64,000 bases of DNA from Vibrio penaeicida (GTDB lineage Bacteria; Pseudomonadota; Gammaproteobacteria; Enterobacterales; Vibrionaceae), in assembly GCF_030689305.1 (NCBI RefSeq), contig NZ_JAUYVM010000002.1, positions 186,001 through 250,000 on the forward strand, written 5' to 3'. A model generated the notes under the pieces. The model was not told the DNA's origin. It did not search any database and worked only from the letters and a program-made list of their open reading frames with translations. This document shows, piece after piece, positions 27,309-35,900 of this stretch; the first letter of the stretch is position 1; the number at the start of each line of letters is the position of its first letter. A program made the translations under genes and the position numbers.

Positions 27309-28198
27309 TAGTTGCGTTTCTCCTGCAATTGGTAGTTCTTGAATTCCACAATTAGGCTCATGTCTGAGCTATTCCACACAGTAACGTTTACGTGACCGTC
27401 ATCCTTTCCTCGGGAGACTTGTGTAATGAGGAGTGATTCTTTTACAGGACCATAAAATCTCATCGATTCAATATCGGCTGGCCAGGCAGGTCGATTGGTC
27501 AGGTAAGAATAAAAGACGAGGTACTGCACGCCGGAAATGGCACCATGAGCAGGCGTGGCAAAGGTGATATCGGCACTGCTGCCAAGGTAGTAATGCAGGC
27601 TATCTTTAAGGTCGGAGTAACCGTCTAAGCAACATTCCGTTGGCGACCATTCGTAGCAAAAATTCGTTGTGGCAAACAGCGAACCCATAATGGCTGCGGA
27701 CTTCTTACGGAAGTTATGTAATACCGATATCTCGATGGGCTCTACATCAGTCGGTTTATTGTGAGTAGGAACGTTATCTCGCTTGCATTCTAGTGTCGCA
27801 GTGAGGGCGAGTACGTCTGCGCGAATGACGCTTCCGCCTTTAGAGAGTTTGTCGCACCCAATCGATAAATTGTAAATGTCTTCTTGTTTGCTCCATTCGA
27901 TGTACAGTTTGTTATCGATGTTCTGCTGAACTTGGATAAAGCGCCTAGATTTGATGTTGCACAGTGAGAAGCTTTGAATGTCGAGTTCCCCGTTTTCAAA
28001 TTCTTCAATAAACGGGCTTTGTTGTAATAGCGCAACCGCGTATTCCAGCAAGAAAACCGTTGGGATCACTACCTCACCGCTGATTTTGTGTGAATACAAA
28101 TAGCGATGTTCGGTTAAATTGATGTTCAGAATGCTGCGCAGGGTTTGATTTTCAAAATATTGAGATTCAAGGTTATTTTGTATCAGGCTAGAGGTCAT
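27308..28198 (-). CDS. Double-hotdog dehydratase-like protein with intact HxxxGxxxxP
   Basis: 296 residues. The first half has HKISGEVVIP (His37, Gly41, Pro46), an exact HxxxGxxxxP dehydratase motif followed by TVFLLEYAVALL. The second half has PAHGAISGVQYLVFYSYL and RPAWPADIESMRFYG, matching the layout of PKS dehydratases (P..LLD...Q..., then LP..I..), but the catalytic Asp position holds Ile or Ser. It thus has the His but not the Asp, the reverse of its neighbour. Start and stop codons overlap by 1 bp on both sides. The proposed role is half of a heteromeric dehydratase, by inference. Confidence 0.65.
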   Translation of the reverse strand: MTSSLIQNNLESQYFENQTLRSILNINLTEHRYLYSHKISGEVVIPTVFLLEYAVALLQQSPFIEEFENGELDIQSFSLCNIKSRRFIQVQQNIDNKLYIEWSKQEDIYNLSIGCDKLSKGGSVIRADVLALTATLECKRDNVPTHNKPTDVEPIEISVLHNFRKKSAAIMGSLFATTNFCYEWSPTECCLDGYSDLKDSLHYYLGSSADITFATPAHGAISGVQYLVFYSYLTNRPAWPADIESMRFYGPVKESLLITQVSRGKDDGHVNVTVWNSSDMSLIVEFKNYQLQEKRN

Positions 28199-29487
28199 TA
28201 TGATTCTCCAAACTTAGAAAATATGACCGTGGCATTTTGACCACCAAAGCCGAAGTTATTCGACATCGCGTGGCAAACTTCCAACTCTCTCTTGCCTTCC
28301 GCGACATAATCCAAATCGAGTTCTGGATCGGGCGTTTGGTAGTTGCGTGTGCCGTGTATCACACCATCGCGCATGGCGTTTATACACGCGATGGCCTCTA
28401 ATGCGCCAGCTGCCATTATTCCGTGTCCAATCATGGATTTAGTTGAAGAGACAGGAATATTGTAAGCATGCTCACCAAACACCTTTTTAATCGCATTGGT
28501 TTCTGTTTTGTCGTTCATCTTGGTGGAGGTGCCATGAGCGTTGATGTAGTCAATTTGCTCAGGTTTCAGCCCAGCAGTATCCAATGCGCCTGTTAGAGTC
28601 CGGCACGCTGCTCTTCCTTCTGGGTCTGGGTCTGTAGCTCGATATCCGTCTGTATAAGAACCATATCCCGTTACTTCCGCTAAAATGTTCGCGCCTCGTT
28701 TTTGTGCTGACTCTAGTTCTTCTAGGATGAGCACCCCACAACCACTTCCCATAACAAAACCGCTTCGTTCGGCGTCGAAAGGTCGGCAAGCGGTATCTGT
28801 GTCTGGATTGGTCGTGAGTGCACCAATACGGGTGAAGCCGATCATGGCATTTAGGTCGAAATCGTACGCTCCGCCAACAATGGCAGACGTCATTCGACCA
28901 CGACGAATTTTCTCAAACGCTTCGCCAATGGCATTGTTACCCGAAGCGCAGGCGGTCCCGACGCTCAAGCTTGGACCTGTAAGGTCGTAATAGCGTGAGG
29001 TAAAATGATTAATGCTGTCGGTATCATCGACTTGCGTTCGAGCTGCAAGAGCAGGGCATTGCCGAAGCTCTCTTAGCCAAGCTTCAAGATCGACCTCACC
29101 GTTACTGGTGGCTTTTGCAAAAGTGGGTAAATAAATATCGACATCCATTGTCGCGCTATAGGGGCGGTCAGCGATCATACAAGCGGTGTCTTGATAGTTC
29201 GGGTCTGAGAAATCAATCCCCGATTGATTGACGGCTTCTTCAATAGCAAGGAAGAATTTTTTAATGGATGGATCCGCCGTGGAGATGGATGCTAATTTCT
29301 TGTTCGCAACAATGTGCTTTTCCATTGAAGGCATCGTGGCTGCAATAGATACGATGTCACCGCTCACTGGCAAGTGGTTGATGGATCTGACGCCATTCTC
29401 ACCAGCCAATAATGATTGCCATAAATTTTCTGACCCTGCGCCAAATGCGCTGACGGCTCCCATACCGGTTACGACCACGCGTTTCAT
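28198..29487 (-). CDS. Beta-ketoacyl-ACP synthase (active, FabF-like)
   Basis: 429-residue thiolase-fold ketosynthase. Catalytic triad intact: Cys180 in VGTACASGNN, His318 in INAHGTST, Lys350 and His355 in SSTKSMIGHG; C-terminal NNFGFGGQNATVIF. It condenses malonyl-ACP with a growing chain. The start overlaps the stop of the upstream Cys-less ketosynthase-like gene by 4 bp (ATGA), the classical layout of a KS-alpha/chain-length-factor pair, although here the factor comes first. Together with the second active synthase (30775-32046) the operon has two condensing enzymes, perhaps for initiation and elongation or for different chain stages. Confidence 0.9.
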   Translation of the reverse strand: MKRVVVTGMGAVSAFGAGSENLWQSLLAGENGVRSINHLPVSGDIVSIAATMPSMEKHIVANKKLASISTADPSIKKFFLAIEEAVNQSGIDFSDPNYQDTACMIADRPYSATMDVDIYLPTFAKATSNGEVDLEAWLRELRQCPALAARTQVDDTDSINHFTSRYYDLTGPSLSVGTACASGNNAIGEAFEKIRRGRMTSAIVGGAYDFDLNAMIGFTRIGALTTNPDTDTACRPFDAERSGFVMGSGCGVLILEELESAQKRGANILAEVTGYGSYTDGYRATDPDPEGRAACRTLTGALDTAGLKPEQIDYINAHGTSTKMNDKTETNAIKKVFGEHAYNIPVSSTKSMIGHGIMAAGALEAIACINAMRDGVIHGTRNYQTPDPELDLDYVAEGKRELEVCHAMSNNFGFGGQNATVIFSKFGES

Positions 29488-30719
29488 GATTCTGACTCCT
29501 TGTTTATCAATAAGCTGACTTCATTGCCGAGATAGTCAATGTGATGGCAAATGATCTGTTTTAGCGATATATCTTTGCGTAAATGCGAAACGTAATTCAG
29601 ACCACTATTCAATGGCTTACGTTCGATGTTCAAAACAGGAGCAAGGTATTGGTGTTTTAACTGCAAACAGGCATAAAGTAACGAGCAACCTCCGGCAGCA
29701 CCGTAGGCAAATCCGGTGTAGTCGTTTGAGCAAACAATCGGGACTTCACCACCAAAAACATTAAGTGCGGCTTGTGCTTCACATTCGTCTAGCTCTGGAA
29801 TGCCAGAGAGAGTCAGTTGGATGGCATCGATGTTTGATGAATGGGTATTCGCTTTGTGTAACAGCTTTCTGAAGTGCGCTTCAATGGCAGCAATGGTGCT
29901 CTGTTTTGGTTGCTTAAAAAGCTTGGGTAAGTAATTGTTTTGATAAGCGGTGACTTCACCATAATGATCGAGACCACGCTGACTCGCAATGTCACCGTTT
30001 TCAATGACAAAACTAACCCCAGCTTCAGCAGATACAATGCCTTCATCGTTCAACGTTTTAGCGACAGGGTGTTTTTGTTCAAGCCTAAAAGTATGGTCGA
30101 GCGAGGCTTCTGATTCTGAAGCGCCAGCAAGGATACGGCTAGCACGTTCATCTTGAATGGCTTCCATCGCTTCACCTACCGCCATGACGGCTCCAGCCGG
30201 ACCATTCACAATGCTGTAACTCATTCCACGTAGCCCATATTGAATAGACACTTGCCCGCCAGTCGTATTAGGTAGGCGAGGTAAAATCCATAGGGGAGGG
30301 AATTGTCGATAATGCTCCAAACCTAACGATTCATAGTTGACGGAAAGATCATCGTTCAAGCTTGCAAGATAGGGCGATGTACTGTTTTGAAATCCTTGGC
30401 AGAAAAAAGAGCCGTAGATGACACCACTGGTTTCTTCATATTGGGCAAGTTGGTTGGCATCCAGCTGCGCATCACTAAAAGCTAATGCCGCACTTGATAC
30501 ACCGAGCTTAACTTGGGGAGTCATCATTCGAATGGATTTTTTGTCTTTGATAAAATCGCGTGGATTGAAATTGGGCACAGCGCCAAGCGGATAGGGATAA
30601 GTGTCATCATATCGAATCCCAGTTTCGGCTTGCTGATGGCCTGCTAAATGTTCTTCTAGGGTTATTCCGAGCGAAGTAAACCCGCCCAGTCCGGTAATAA
30701 CCGCAACAGGTGTTGGCAT
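29484..30719 (-). CDS. Catalytically dead ketosynthase-like protein (chain-length-factor-like)
   Basis: 411 residues with the ketosynthase fold (start VAVITGLGGFTSLG) but no active site: the nucleophile position reads SIVNGPAGAVM with Pro174 where Cys is expected, the first His motif INAHGTST is replaced by QLTLSGIPELD, and the second Lys/His motif by SNDYTGFAYGAAGG. Chain-length factors of type II PKSs usually carry Gln at the Cys position, so Pro is unusual. Pairing with the overlapping active synthase is expected. A ribosome site (AAGGAA) precedes its ATG, and a 55-bp gap separates it from the upstream synthase gene. Confidence 0.8.
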   Translation of the reverse strand: MPTPVAVITGLGGFTSLGITLEEHLAGHQQAETGIRYDDTYPYPLGAVPNFNPRDFIKDKKSIRMMTPQVKLGVSSAALAFSDAQLDANQLAQYEETSGVIYGSFFCQGFQNSTSPYLASLNDDLSVNYESLGLEHYRQFPPLWILPRLPNTTGGQVSIQYGLRGMSYSIVNGPAGAVMAVGEAMEAIQDERASRILAGASESEASLDHTFRLEQKHPVAKTLNDEGIVSAEAGVSFVIENGDIASQRGLDHYGEVTAYQNNYLPKLFKQPKQSTIAAIEAHFRKLLHKANTHSSNIDAIQLTLSGIPELDECEAQAALNVFGGEVPIVCSNDYTGFAYGAAGGCSLLYACLQLKHQYLAPVLNIERKPLNSGLNYVSHLRKDISLKQIICHHIDYLGNEVSLLINKESES

Positions 30720-30774
30720 GAGTATTCCTTATTTTACGAGACTAACTAGCTCTGAGACGAAACAGAATCCTAGG

Positions 30775-32046
30775 CTAAATTTGAAAGGAATTAGCGTGTT
30801 CTGTGTCTGCCCCAGGTATCGAATTGCGTTCAAATATTAAAGTGGTGTTGGATCCTCCTATCCCACTTGAATTGTTCATGCAGTAACGAAGAGGGTGGGA
30901 AATCGGGGACTTCCCAACCAAATTGATATCACATGAAGGATCGAGGTGATCGAGATTTGGGTTGGCGTGCAATGTCTGGGAGATAAGGCTTTGGACACAC
31001 ATGATGGACTCAATTGCGCCGCTCGCTGCTAATGTATGCCCCAACATTGCTTTACTGCTGTTGACTAATGGACAGCGATTTTGAAAAACATCGTTAATCG
31101 CTTTCGATTCTTCTTTGTCGTTGGATAGCGTTGAAGTGCCGTGTGCGTTGATGTAGTCGATTTGATGTGGCTGCAGGTTGGCGTCGGCAAGTGCACCACG
31201 CATCGCTTTCGCTTTTCCTTTCGGGCAGGGATCGGTCATCCTGAAGGCGTCCATTGACGAAGAGAAACCTGCGACGCTAGCCAGTATTTTGGCGCCTCTT
31301 TGAATCGCGTGCTCTCGCTTTTCAAGCACCAATGCACCTGCGCCTTCTCCAAGCACAAACCCACCTCTAAGTTTGTCGAATGGCCGCATGGCGCGAATCG
31401 CATCGTCGCTTTTAGAGTGCATGTTGAGTTGACTAAATCCCGACAGAAACGAAGGTGAAAGTCGGCTATCAGCACCGCCTGCAACCATAACAGTTGCCTC
31501 GCCAGAGCGAATCATATTGTAAGCTTGCCCAATAGCCAGGCTGGCGCTAGTGCATGCATTGACGATGGTGTTTCCATAACCAGTGATCCCAGTCGCAACC
31601 GAAGATTGAGCAAGTACAATGTTTGGATAGGTATCGAGAAACCACTTTGGATTTCGTGAAGCGGGAGGAGTGGGCTGATGCTCATCGCACAGCGAGACGC
31701 CTGTTCCGACGATCATTCCTGAAGAGTGCCTCGGTAGTGACTTATGAGAATTGAACCCCGCACCTTCAAGTGCGCTCAGTACAGAATGACAGAACATTGA
31801 ACTTATTCTGCCCATGTTTCTCAAGTTTTTTTTATTGATATTCCAACTTCCATAGAAGTTGGAAAAATCAAACGAGTCTTTGCAAGAAGCCAGCAGATGA
31901 ACACCATGACCAGACAGCCAGTCTTGGTGGCTGATTAGTTTAATTCCGGATTGGTTATCTAGAACTCGATTCCATACGTCCGGAACTGTGTTTCCTAATG
32001 ATGTATATAAACCCATTCCAGTAATGACGACATCTGAAGGTTTCAT
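30775..32046 (-). CDS. Beta-ketoacyl-ACP synthase (active), second copy
   Basis: 423 residues, FabF/FabB-like. Cys165 in VNACTSASL, His302 in INAHGTST, Lys332 and His337 in SSKAMLGHT; GGFVLGEGAGALVLE and the C-terminal NNSSGIGGSNTTLIFE are standard. It starts 1 bp after the ACP stop, so it should be translated with it. Sequence differs considerably from the other active synthase in the operon (its first 150 residues align poorly), so the two probably have distinct roles rather than being a recent duplication. Predicted cytosolic. Confidence 0.9.
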   Translation of the reverse strand: MKPSDVVITGMGLYTSLGNTVPDVWNRVLDNQSGIKLISHQDWLSGHGVHLLASCKDSFDFSNFYGSWNINKKNLRNMGRISSMFCHSVLSALEGAGFNSHKSLPRHSSGMIVGTGVSLCDEHQPTPPASRNPKWFLDTYPNIVLAQSSVATGITGYGNTIVNACTSASLAIGQAYNMIRSGEATVMVAGGADSRLSPSFLSGFSQLNMHSKSDDAIRAMRPFDKLRGGFVLGEGAGALVLEKREHAIQRGAKILASVAGFSSSMDAFRMTDPCPKGKAKAMRGALADANLQPHQIDYINAHGTSTLSNDKEESKAINDVFQNRCPLVNSSKAMLGHTLAASGAIESIMCVQSLISQTLHANPNLDHLDPSCDINLVGKSPISHPLRYCMNNSSGIGGSNTTLIFERNSIPGADTEHANSFQI

Positions 32047-32047
32047 A

Positions 32048-32419
32048 TTATGCTGCCTGTTTTTGAGAAACGAAGTTTACTAAACTATCGACTTTGAAAA
32101 ATACATCCGCCGACTGGCTATTTATAAACTCATTTATAACTTCATCGGAATAATGAGGGTAGTCACTTCTTAGTCGAGAAATTACCTCTCCGGAAACCTT
32201 TCCCTCTGGGTTTAAAAAGTTCTCTTCTTGTAAAAATGCTGGGAATATATCTCCAGCCGATATTTTAAGTTGGTATTTTTGTTCGATTGAATAAATGATA
32301 TCGACAAAATCTATTGACTCTGCAGCGAGGTCATCAACAAGATTTGCCTGTTCTGTTACTTCTTCAGGTTCAACACCTAATACTTCTACTAGAATTTCAC
32401 TTACTTCATTAAATAACAT
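32048..32419 (-). CDS. Acyl carrier protein, extended
   Basis: 123 residues, acidic. The phosphopantetheine attachment Ser is Ser35 within DDLAAESIDFVDIIYSIEQ. Typical ACPs are about 80 residues; here the helix-3/helix-4 part is lengthened (AFLQEENFLNPEGKVSGEVISRLRSDYPHYSDEVINEFINSQSADVFFKVDSLVNFVSQ). This recalls long ACPs used in specialised lipid or polyketide systems. First gene of the ten-gene operon, with a strong ribosome site (AAAAAGGAAA) 5 nt before the ATG. The holo form would be made by the operon's own PPTase. Confidence 0.85.
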   Translation of the reverse strand: MLFNEVSEILVEVLGVEPEEVTEQANLVDDLAAESIDFVDIIYSIEQKYQLKISAGDIFPAFLQEENFLNPEGKVSGEVISRLRSDYPHYSDEVINEFINSQSADVFFKVDSLVNFVSQKQAA

Positions 32420-33456
32420 TGTATTTCCTTTTTACTGTGTGTCTGGACATCTTTTAAAACTCTAACATGATTAAAAAAGCCTTGTAAAACAATAATTTAT
32501 AGTAAAAAAATCTAGGCGATATTAATCCTTCCTTTTACTAATGATAAAAAGAATTAGCACTGCGTCGCATTTTTATAATAAATTTAAATAATTTTTATAT
32601 CATTAAGGTTATTTCCTTTTGAACTTTCTTTATTGATTTTTTTGTTATTTTAAATGTTAAAATTGATTAAATGATTAATTAAAAATAACGATTATTTTTT
32701 TAATATAAGACAAGTTGTGAAAAAATAGATTTAGATCAAAACAAGCGAAAAATAATTTACTTATTAATTTATAAATTACAGGCAAGCGGTTGATAGTGAA
32801 ATGTAATAAATGATATTGATACTGATTATTAATCCATTTTGGGCATCAATATGGGGCACTTAAATTTTCTATTCGCATAGTTACAGATATACATGTTTTA
32901 TCTTTTCTGAAGTACAATAAATACGTACTTCAAAAATGAATTGAATCATGAAGCTCGAGTATTACTCAGATATACTGCGTTAGTAATCTAGATTTCAAGG
33001 CTGAAAATATACTTAAAATCGTATAATGATATGAACTCAATATGTTTCCCATGCATAAAGGGGGAGTGTGTCTAGGCTCTGTTGACCCTACCGCTAATGT
33101 CTTCCTTGGCTCCGATGTGTAATTAGGCATAGTGCGTTATTACGGCCTAGAAGCCCATTCTTGCTACAACTACATCATTTACAAAGCAATCCTATGTGGT
33201 AACGACAAAGTATCCCCGATTAGACAGAAAAGTTCTGCTTATAGCGGTGCCAGCTGAAGGTCATGAATTTAGCTGCAAATATGCAATAAGTCGATAAGGT
33301 AAAGAGAGGTTAGTTCCGTTTACAGTGCGTTTGGGTTTAAATGAAGGATCATTGTCACACTTTCTAAGACTGTGTGGAGAGCAAGAAGGGCAAATCAAAA
33401 AAGCCAGCTCAATGATGAACTGGCTTTTAATAAATGAACCGGAGAGTTCTGTCGTA
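32420..33456. other. AT-rich 1-kb leader/intergenic region of the biosynthetic operon
   Basis: No convincing gene. In 32581-32700 only 15 of 120 bases are G or C. The operon promoter must lie in the part near 32420-32800; AT-richness of this kind is typical of H-NS-silenced acquired DNA. Around 33042-33257 the composition returns to normal and two short frames appear: a 26-residue one (MFPMHKGGVCLGSVDPTANV...) and one beginning IVRYYGLEAHSCYNYIIYKA. They look like fragments of a decayed gene, but I cannot assign a family. Confidence 0.6.
33399..33428 (-). terminator. Intrinsic terminator of purC
   Basis: Stem AAAAGCCAG / CTGGCTTTT with a 12-nt loop; the minus-strand T-tract follows. Confidence 0.7.
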
Positions 33457-34563
33457 TTAATCGACGATAAGGTTGTACTGGCTACGAAGAACGTTAATGA
33501 TTTCTTGTTTAGGATTATCGCTCAGGACGATTTCTTTGCCAGTGATTTTTTCAGCGATACCGATATAGGTTTTGGAGATATTCATAAGAGCAGACTCTGG
33601 CAGGTCGTTGTTCTCAGCAAGAGCAAAACGCTCATCCATACGTTCTTTGTTCAGTAGGATGTCGGGTTCGGGGAAATAGTTTAGTAAGAACTGTCGGAAG
33701 CCTTCTTTTGAATTTTCAACAATCCGACCTTCACTGTATTCCGCTTCATCCCAAATGCGTGACGAATCAGGTGTTCCCACTTCGTCCATGTAAATCAGTT
33801 TCTCTGTACCAGATGCATCGGTGACGTAACCAAACTCAAATTTCGTATCAACAAAAATTTGATCAACATCCGCCAGTGCTTTGCTGATTACTTCAAATCC
33901 CTCTTTCAGGAGGTTCTCGTAATGGGGAATGTCTTCTGCTTTTGTAAAATTGAAAGCTTCGTAGTTATCTTCGATGTTCTTTCGAGTGATGTTGACATCG
34001 TCGGCTTCAGGGACACCTGGGATACCCTTTAAGATTCCTTTTGTAGATGGTGTCATGAGCAGTTCTGGAAGGGCTTTGTCTTTTTCTAGGTTCTCAGGTA
34101 GCTCTATGCCACAGAACTCGCGTTCGCCATTTGCATAGGCGCGCCACATTGAGCCGGTAATGTATTTACGACAAATAGCCTCAATCATAACGGGTTTTGC
34201 TTTTTGTACGATCCAAACAAATGGGTGAGGGATATCGAGAATATGACTGTCGGCCAAGCCGTTATCTTTGAATAACTTGAACCAATGATTGGAGATGGCG
34301 TTTAATGCGGCACCTTTTCCAGGTACCCCTTTTAATCCTCCTTCACCGTGCCAAATGCAGTCAAAAGCTGAAATTCTGTCGCTAATAACCATGATTGCCA
34401 AAGGTGCGTCTGGTGAAACGTCATACCCTTTTTCTTTGATCAGTCTTTGGCTGTCTTCTTCTGTTAGCCAGTAAACCGAACGAACTTTACCGCTATGAAC
34501 GGGTTTGTTAGTACGAATTGGGAGATCATCATTAACGGCAAGTACTTGATCAGCTAAGCTCAT
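33457..34563 (-). CDS. purC: SAICAR synthase
   Basis: 368 residues of the long Vibrio-type PurC (E. coli's is 237). It joins aspartate to CAIR in purine synthesis, using ATP. Visible: [61 protein letters not shown] and [13 protein letters not shown]. The start is taken at ATG 34563 ([17 protein letters not shown]), preceded by TAGGAATG; eight codons upstream are in frame but lack a site. A PurR box at 34780-34795 suggests the usual hypoxanthine/guanine repression. Single gene. Confidence 0.95.
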   Translation of the reverse strand: MSLADQVLAVNDDLPIRTNKPVHSGKVRSVYWLTEEDSQRLIKEKGYDVSPDAPLAIMVISDRISAFDCIWHGEGGLKGVPGKGAALNAISNHWFKLFKDNGLADSHILDIPHPFVWIVQKAKPVMIEAICRKYITGSMWRAYANGEREFCGIELPENLEKDKALPELLMTPSTKGILKGIPGVPEADDVNITRKNIEDNYEAFNFTKAEDIPHYENLLKEGFEVISKALADVDQIFVDTKFEFGYVTDASGTEKLIYMDEVGTPDSSRIWDEAEYSEGRIVENSKEGFRQFLLNYFPEPDILLNKERMDERFALAENNDLPESALMNISKTYIGIAEKITGKEIVLSDNPKQEIINVLRSQYNLIVD

Positions 34564-34779
34564 TGCGACATTCCTATCTAATTTCAAACGTCAAAGAGGG
34601 CACAAAGAGTCAGTTTGGTTTGCTCTAAAAGGTTTTGAAAGCCCGAATAAATGACAGCGATGAGTACGCTGTTGCTGTTATACGAGAAGAGACCAAACTA
34701 ACCTCAGAGTGGTAATGCCAACTCCGAAAAGTGCAGATGTTGCGCATGATACCAGAACTTTTTTACTGTTCCAGACAAA

Positions 34780-34795
34780 AAGCAAACGTTTGCCA
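34780..34795. promoter_or_regulatory. PurR operator upstream of purC
   Basis: AAGCAAACGTTTGCCA contains the perfect palindrome GCAAACGTTTGC, matching the core of the PurR consensus ACGCAAACGTTTTCGT. It lies 217 bp upstream of the purC start, consistent with repression by PurR-purine. Confidence 0.7.
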
Positions 34796-34886
34796 GTGAA
34801 AAGACCTGTATGCCTATTTTGGCAGCGCAGAATCGTTCTGCTGGGCTTCGGAGCTGATTTGTTCCACCTGTTTTAAAAAGAAGAAA

Positions 34887-34903
34887 AGCCCCAGAATGGG
34901 GCT
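34887..34903 (-). terminator. Intrinsic terminator of sulA
   Basis: Stem AGCCCC / GGGGCT with an AGAAT loop, followed on the minus strand by TTTCTTCTTTTT. Confidence 0.7.
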
Positions 34904-34983
34904 AGCAGTGGAATATGAACAGTATGGATAGTTTCACTAGAAGTGGGCATGAAGGATAGATAGACCCATCTCCTGTTAGATAA

Positions 34984-35418
34984 TTAGTGTACTAATGAAC
35001 CTTCTACAGGAAAAAGCTCCGACGCATCGTGCGTGAAAAGTAAGGTGCAATTTAATTGAGCTGCACGTTGTAGCAAGTGTTTCTGATCGATGGCAGAGAT
35101 ACTCTTGCTTGCAATCACAGCACTGGCATTACCTGATTGAAGTGCCTTTAATACCACTTCCTTCTCGGTCATCTTTCTTGATGGCATCATTTGGAGCAAA
35201 TGTTTAGCGTTAATCTGATAGCGCTTTAATGTCGATGCCTGTGGTTTTGGGCATTCGTTCGTTAACAGTACCCACTTTGAACCTTGCGAGAGCTTTGCAA
35301 GTTCAGCACATCGATCAACGTTAGATCCGGATTCGGTAGAACTTTTGTCAAAAGTCGACGCATTAAAACGGTTAAGTGAAGTGTGTTGATTTCGTTTGGC
35401 ACGCTGTAAGTCATACAT
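34984..35418 (-). CDS. sulA: SOS cell-division inhibitor SulA
   Basis: 144 residues (E. coli 169). The FtsZ-binding region is recognisable: KHLLQMMPSRKMTEKEVVLKALQSGNASAVIAS corresponds to E. coli [29 protein letters not shown]. It blocks FtsZ ring formation during DNA damage. The start is set to ATG 35418 (MYDLQRAKRNQ) with AAGGA before it, because the longer in-frame start at 35481 would place the LexA box inside the coding region. The last residues FPVEGSLVH resemble the terminal region of SulA, where Lon recognises the C-terminal His. Expected to be repressed by LexA. Confidence 0.88.
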   Translation of the reverse strand: MYDLQRAKRNQHTSLNRFNASTFDKSSTESGSNVDRCAELAKLSQGSKWVLLTNECPKPQASTLKRYQINAKHLLQMMPSRKMTEKEVVLKALQSGNASAVIASKSISAIDQKHLLQRAAQLNCTLLFTHDASELFPVEGSLVH

Positions 35419-35438
35419 GGTTACTGTTTCCTTATACA

Positions 35439-35458
35439 TACTGTATGGATTAACAGTA
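35439..35458. promoter_or_regulatory. LexA (SOS) box of sulA
   Basis: On the minus strand TACTGTTAATCCATACAGTA, a CTGT-N8-ACAG site differing in two bases from the E. coli sulA box as I recall it. It ends 20 nt before the chosen start codon. Confidence 0.92.
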
Positions 35459-35678
35459 ATGTTGTTTTGGTTGTTTAGCAAGCATGTTTTTAATATTTTT
35501 TTGATTTTATTTTTCGATATTAATTTAAGTTATTGATATATAGGTGATATTTGGAAATTCTTAATACTGTTTAAATAAACAGGTTAGGAGGTGGCTGTGG
35601 TGGTGCCTCTGTACTCTATACAGTGTTGTACAGTAGTGATGATTTTTTGATTTGAAGTATTGGCAAGCAAAAATGAGA

Positions 35679-35701
35679 AAAGCGCCATATAAAGGCGCTT
35701 T
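35679..35701 (-). terminator. Hairpin after the small zinc-ribbon gene
   Basis: Stem AAAGCGCC / GGCGCTTT with a 7-nt loop; minus-strand continuation TCTCATTTTTGC is moderately T-rich. Confidence 0.6.
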
Positions 35702-35723
35702 CTATATTGGTGTACTAATGGAA

Positions 35724-35900
35724 TTACTCTTCGCGTTGGTCTCTCAATTGTTGTTCAGCCAAATTAAACTGACGAACATCAAGCTTTGCCAAATCATTGC
35801 ATTTTTCGCAAGAATGATGATATTTACCATCGACATAATTATGGCGAGTTAGATAGCTTGGTCTTTTACACCAATCGCAAATTCCTTCAATTTCGAACAC
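35724..35900 (-). CDS. Small zinc-ribbon-like protein (58 aa)
   Basis: Minus-strand frame of 58 codons from GTG 35900 to TAA 35724. The protein starts FEIEGICDWCKRPSYLTRH after the initiator and has CDWC (8-11) and CEKC (31-34), a two-knuckle Cys4 zinc site, then a charged helix (LAEQQLRDQREE). GGGGG lies 4 nt before the GTG, an in-frame stop precedes it, and a terminator hairpin follows, so it reads as a complete gene. Too short for common ORF cut-offs. Function unknown; by analogy, nucleic-acid or protein binding. It lies between the sulA promoter and the Sel1/J-domain gene. Confidence 0.7.
   Translation of the reverse strand: MFEIEGICDWCKRPSYLTRHNYVDGKYHHSCEKCNDLAKLDVRQFNLAEQQLRDQREE

Larger units (their letters stand above)
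34564..34983. other. Promoter region of purC and terminator of sulA
   Basis: 420 bp with the PurR box (34780-34795) and the sulA terminator (34887-34903). Nothing else coding was recognised. Confidence 0.5.
35419..35723. other. sulA promoter region
   Basis: 305 bp upstream of sulA. Besides the LexA box and the small-gene terminator it contains repeated CTGTA/TACAG words near 35605-35633 with 7-nt spacing that do not fit the LexA rule. No coding frame on either strand. Confidence 0.45.

Noticed and set aside
33325..33657. A plus-strand frame of 110 codons before and inside purC.
   Set aside because: It covers the purC terminator and runs antisense to the conserved end of purC; no ribosome site and no recognisable domain.
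35605..35633. A second LexA-like site near sulA.
   Set aside because: The CTGT and ACAG words are 7 nt apart, while LexA needs 8; the perfect box at 35439 explains regulation.
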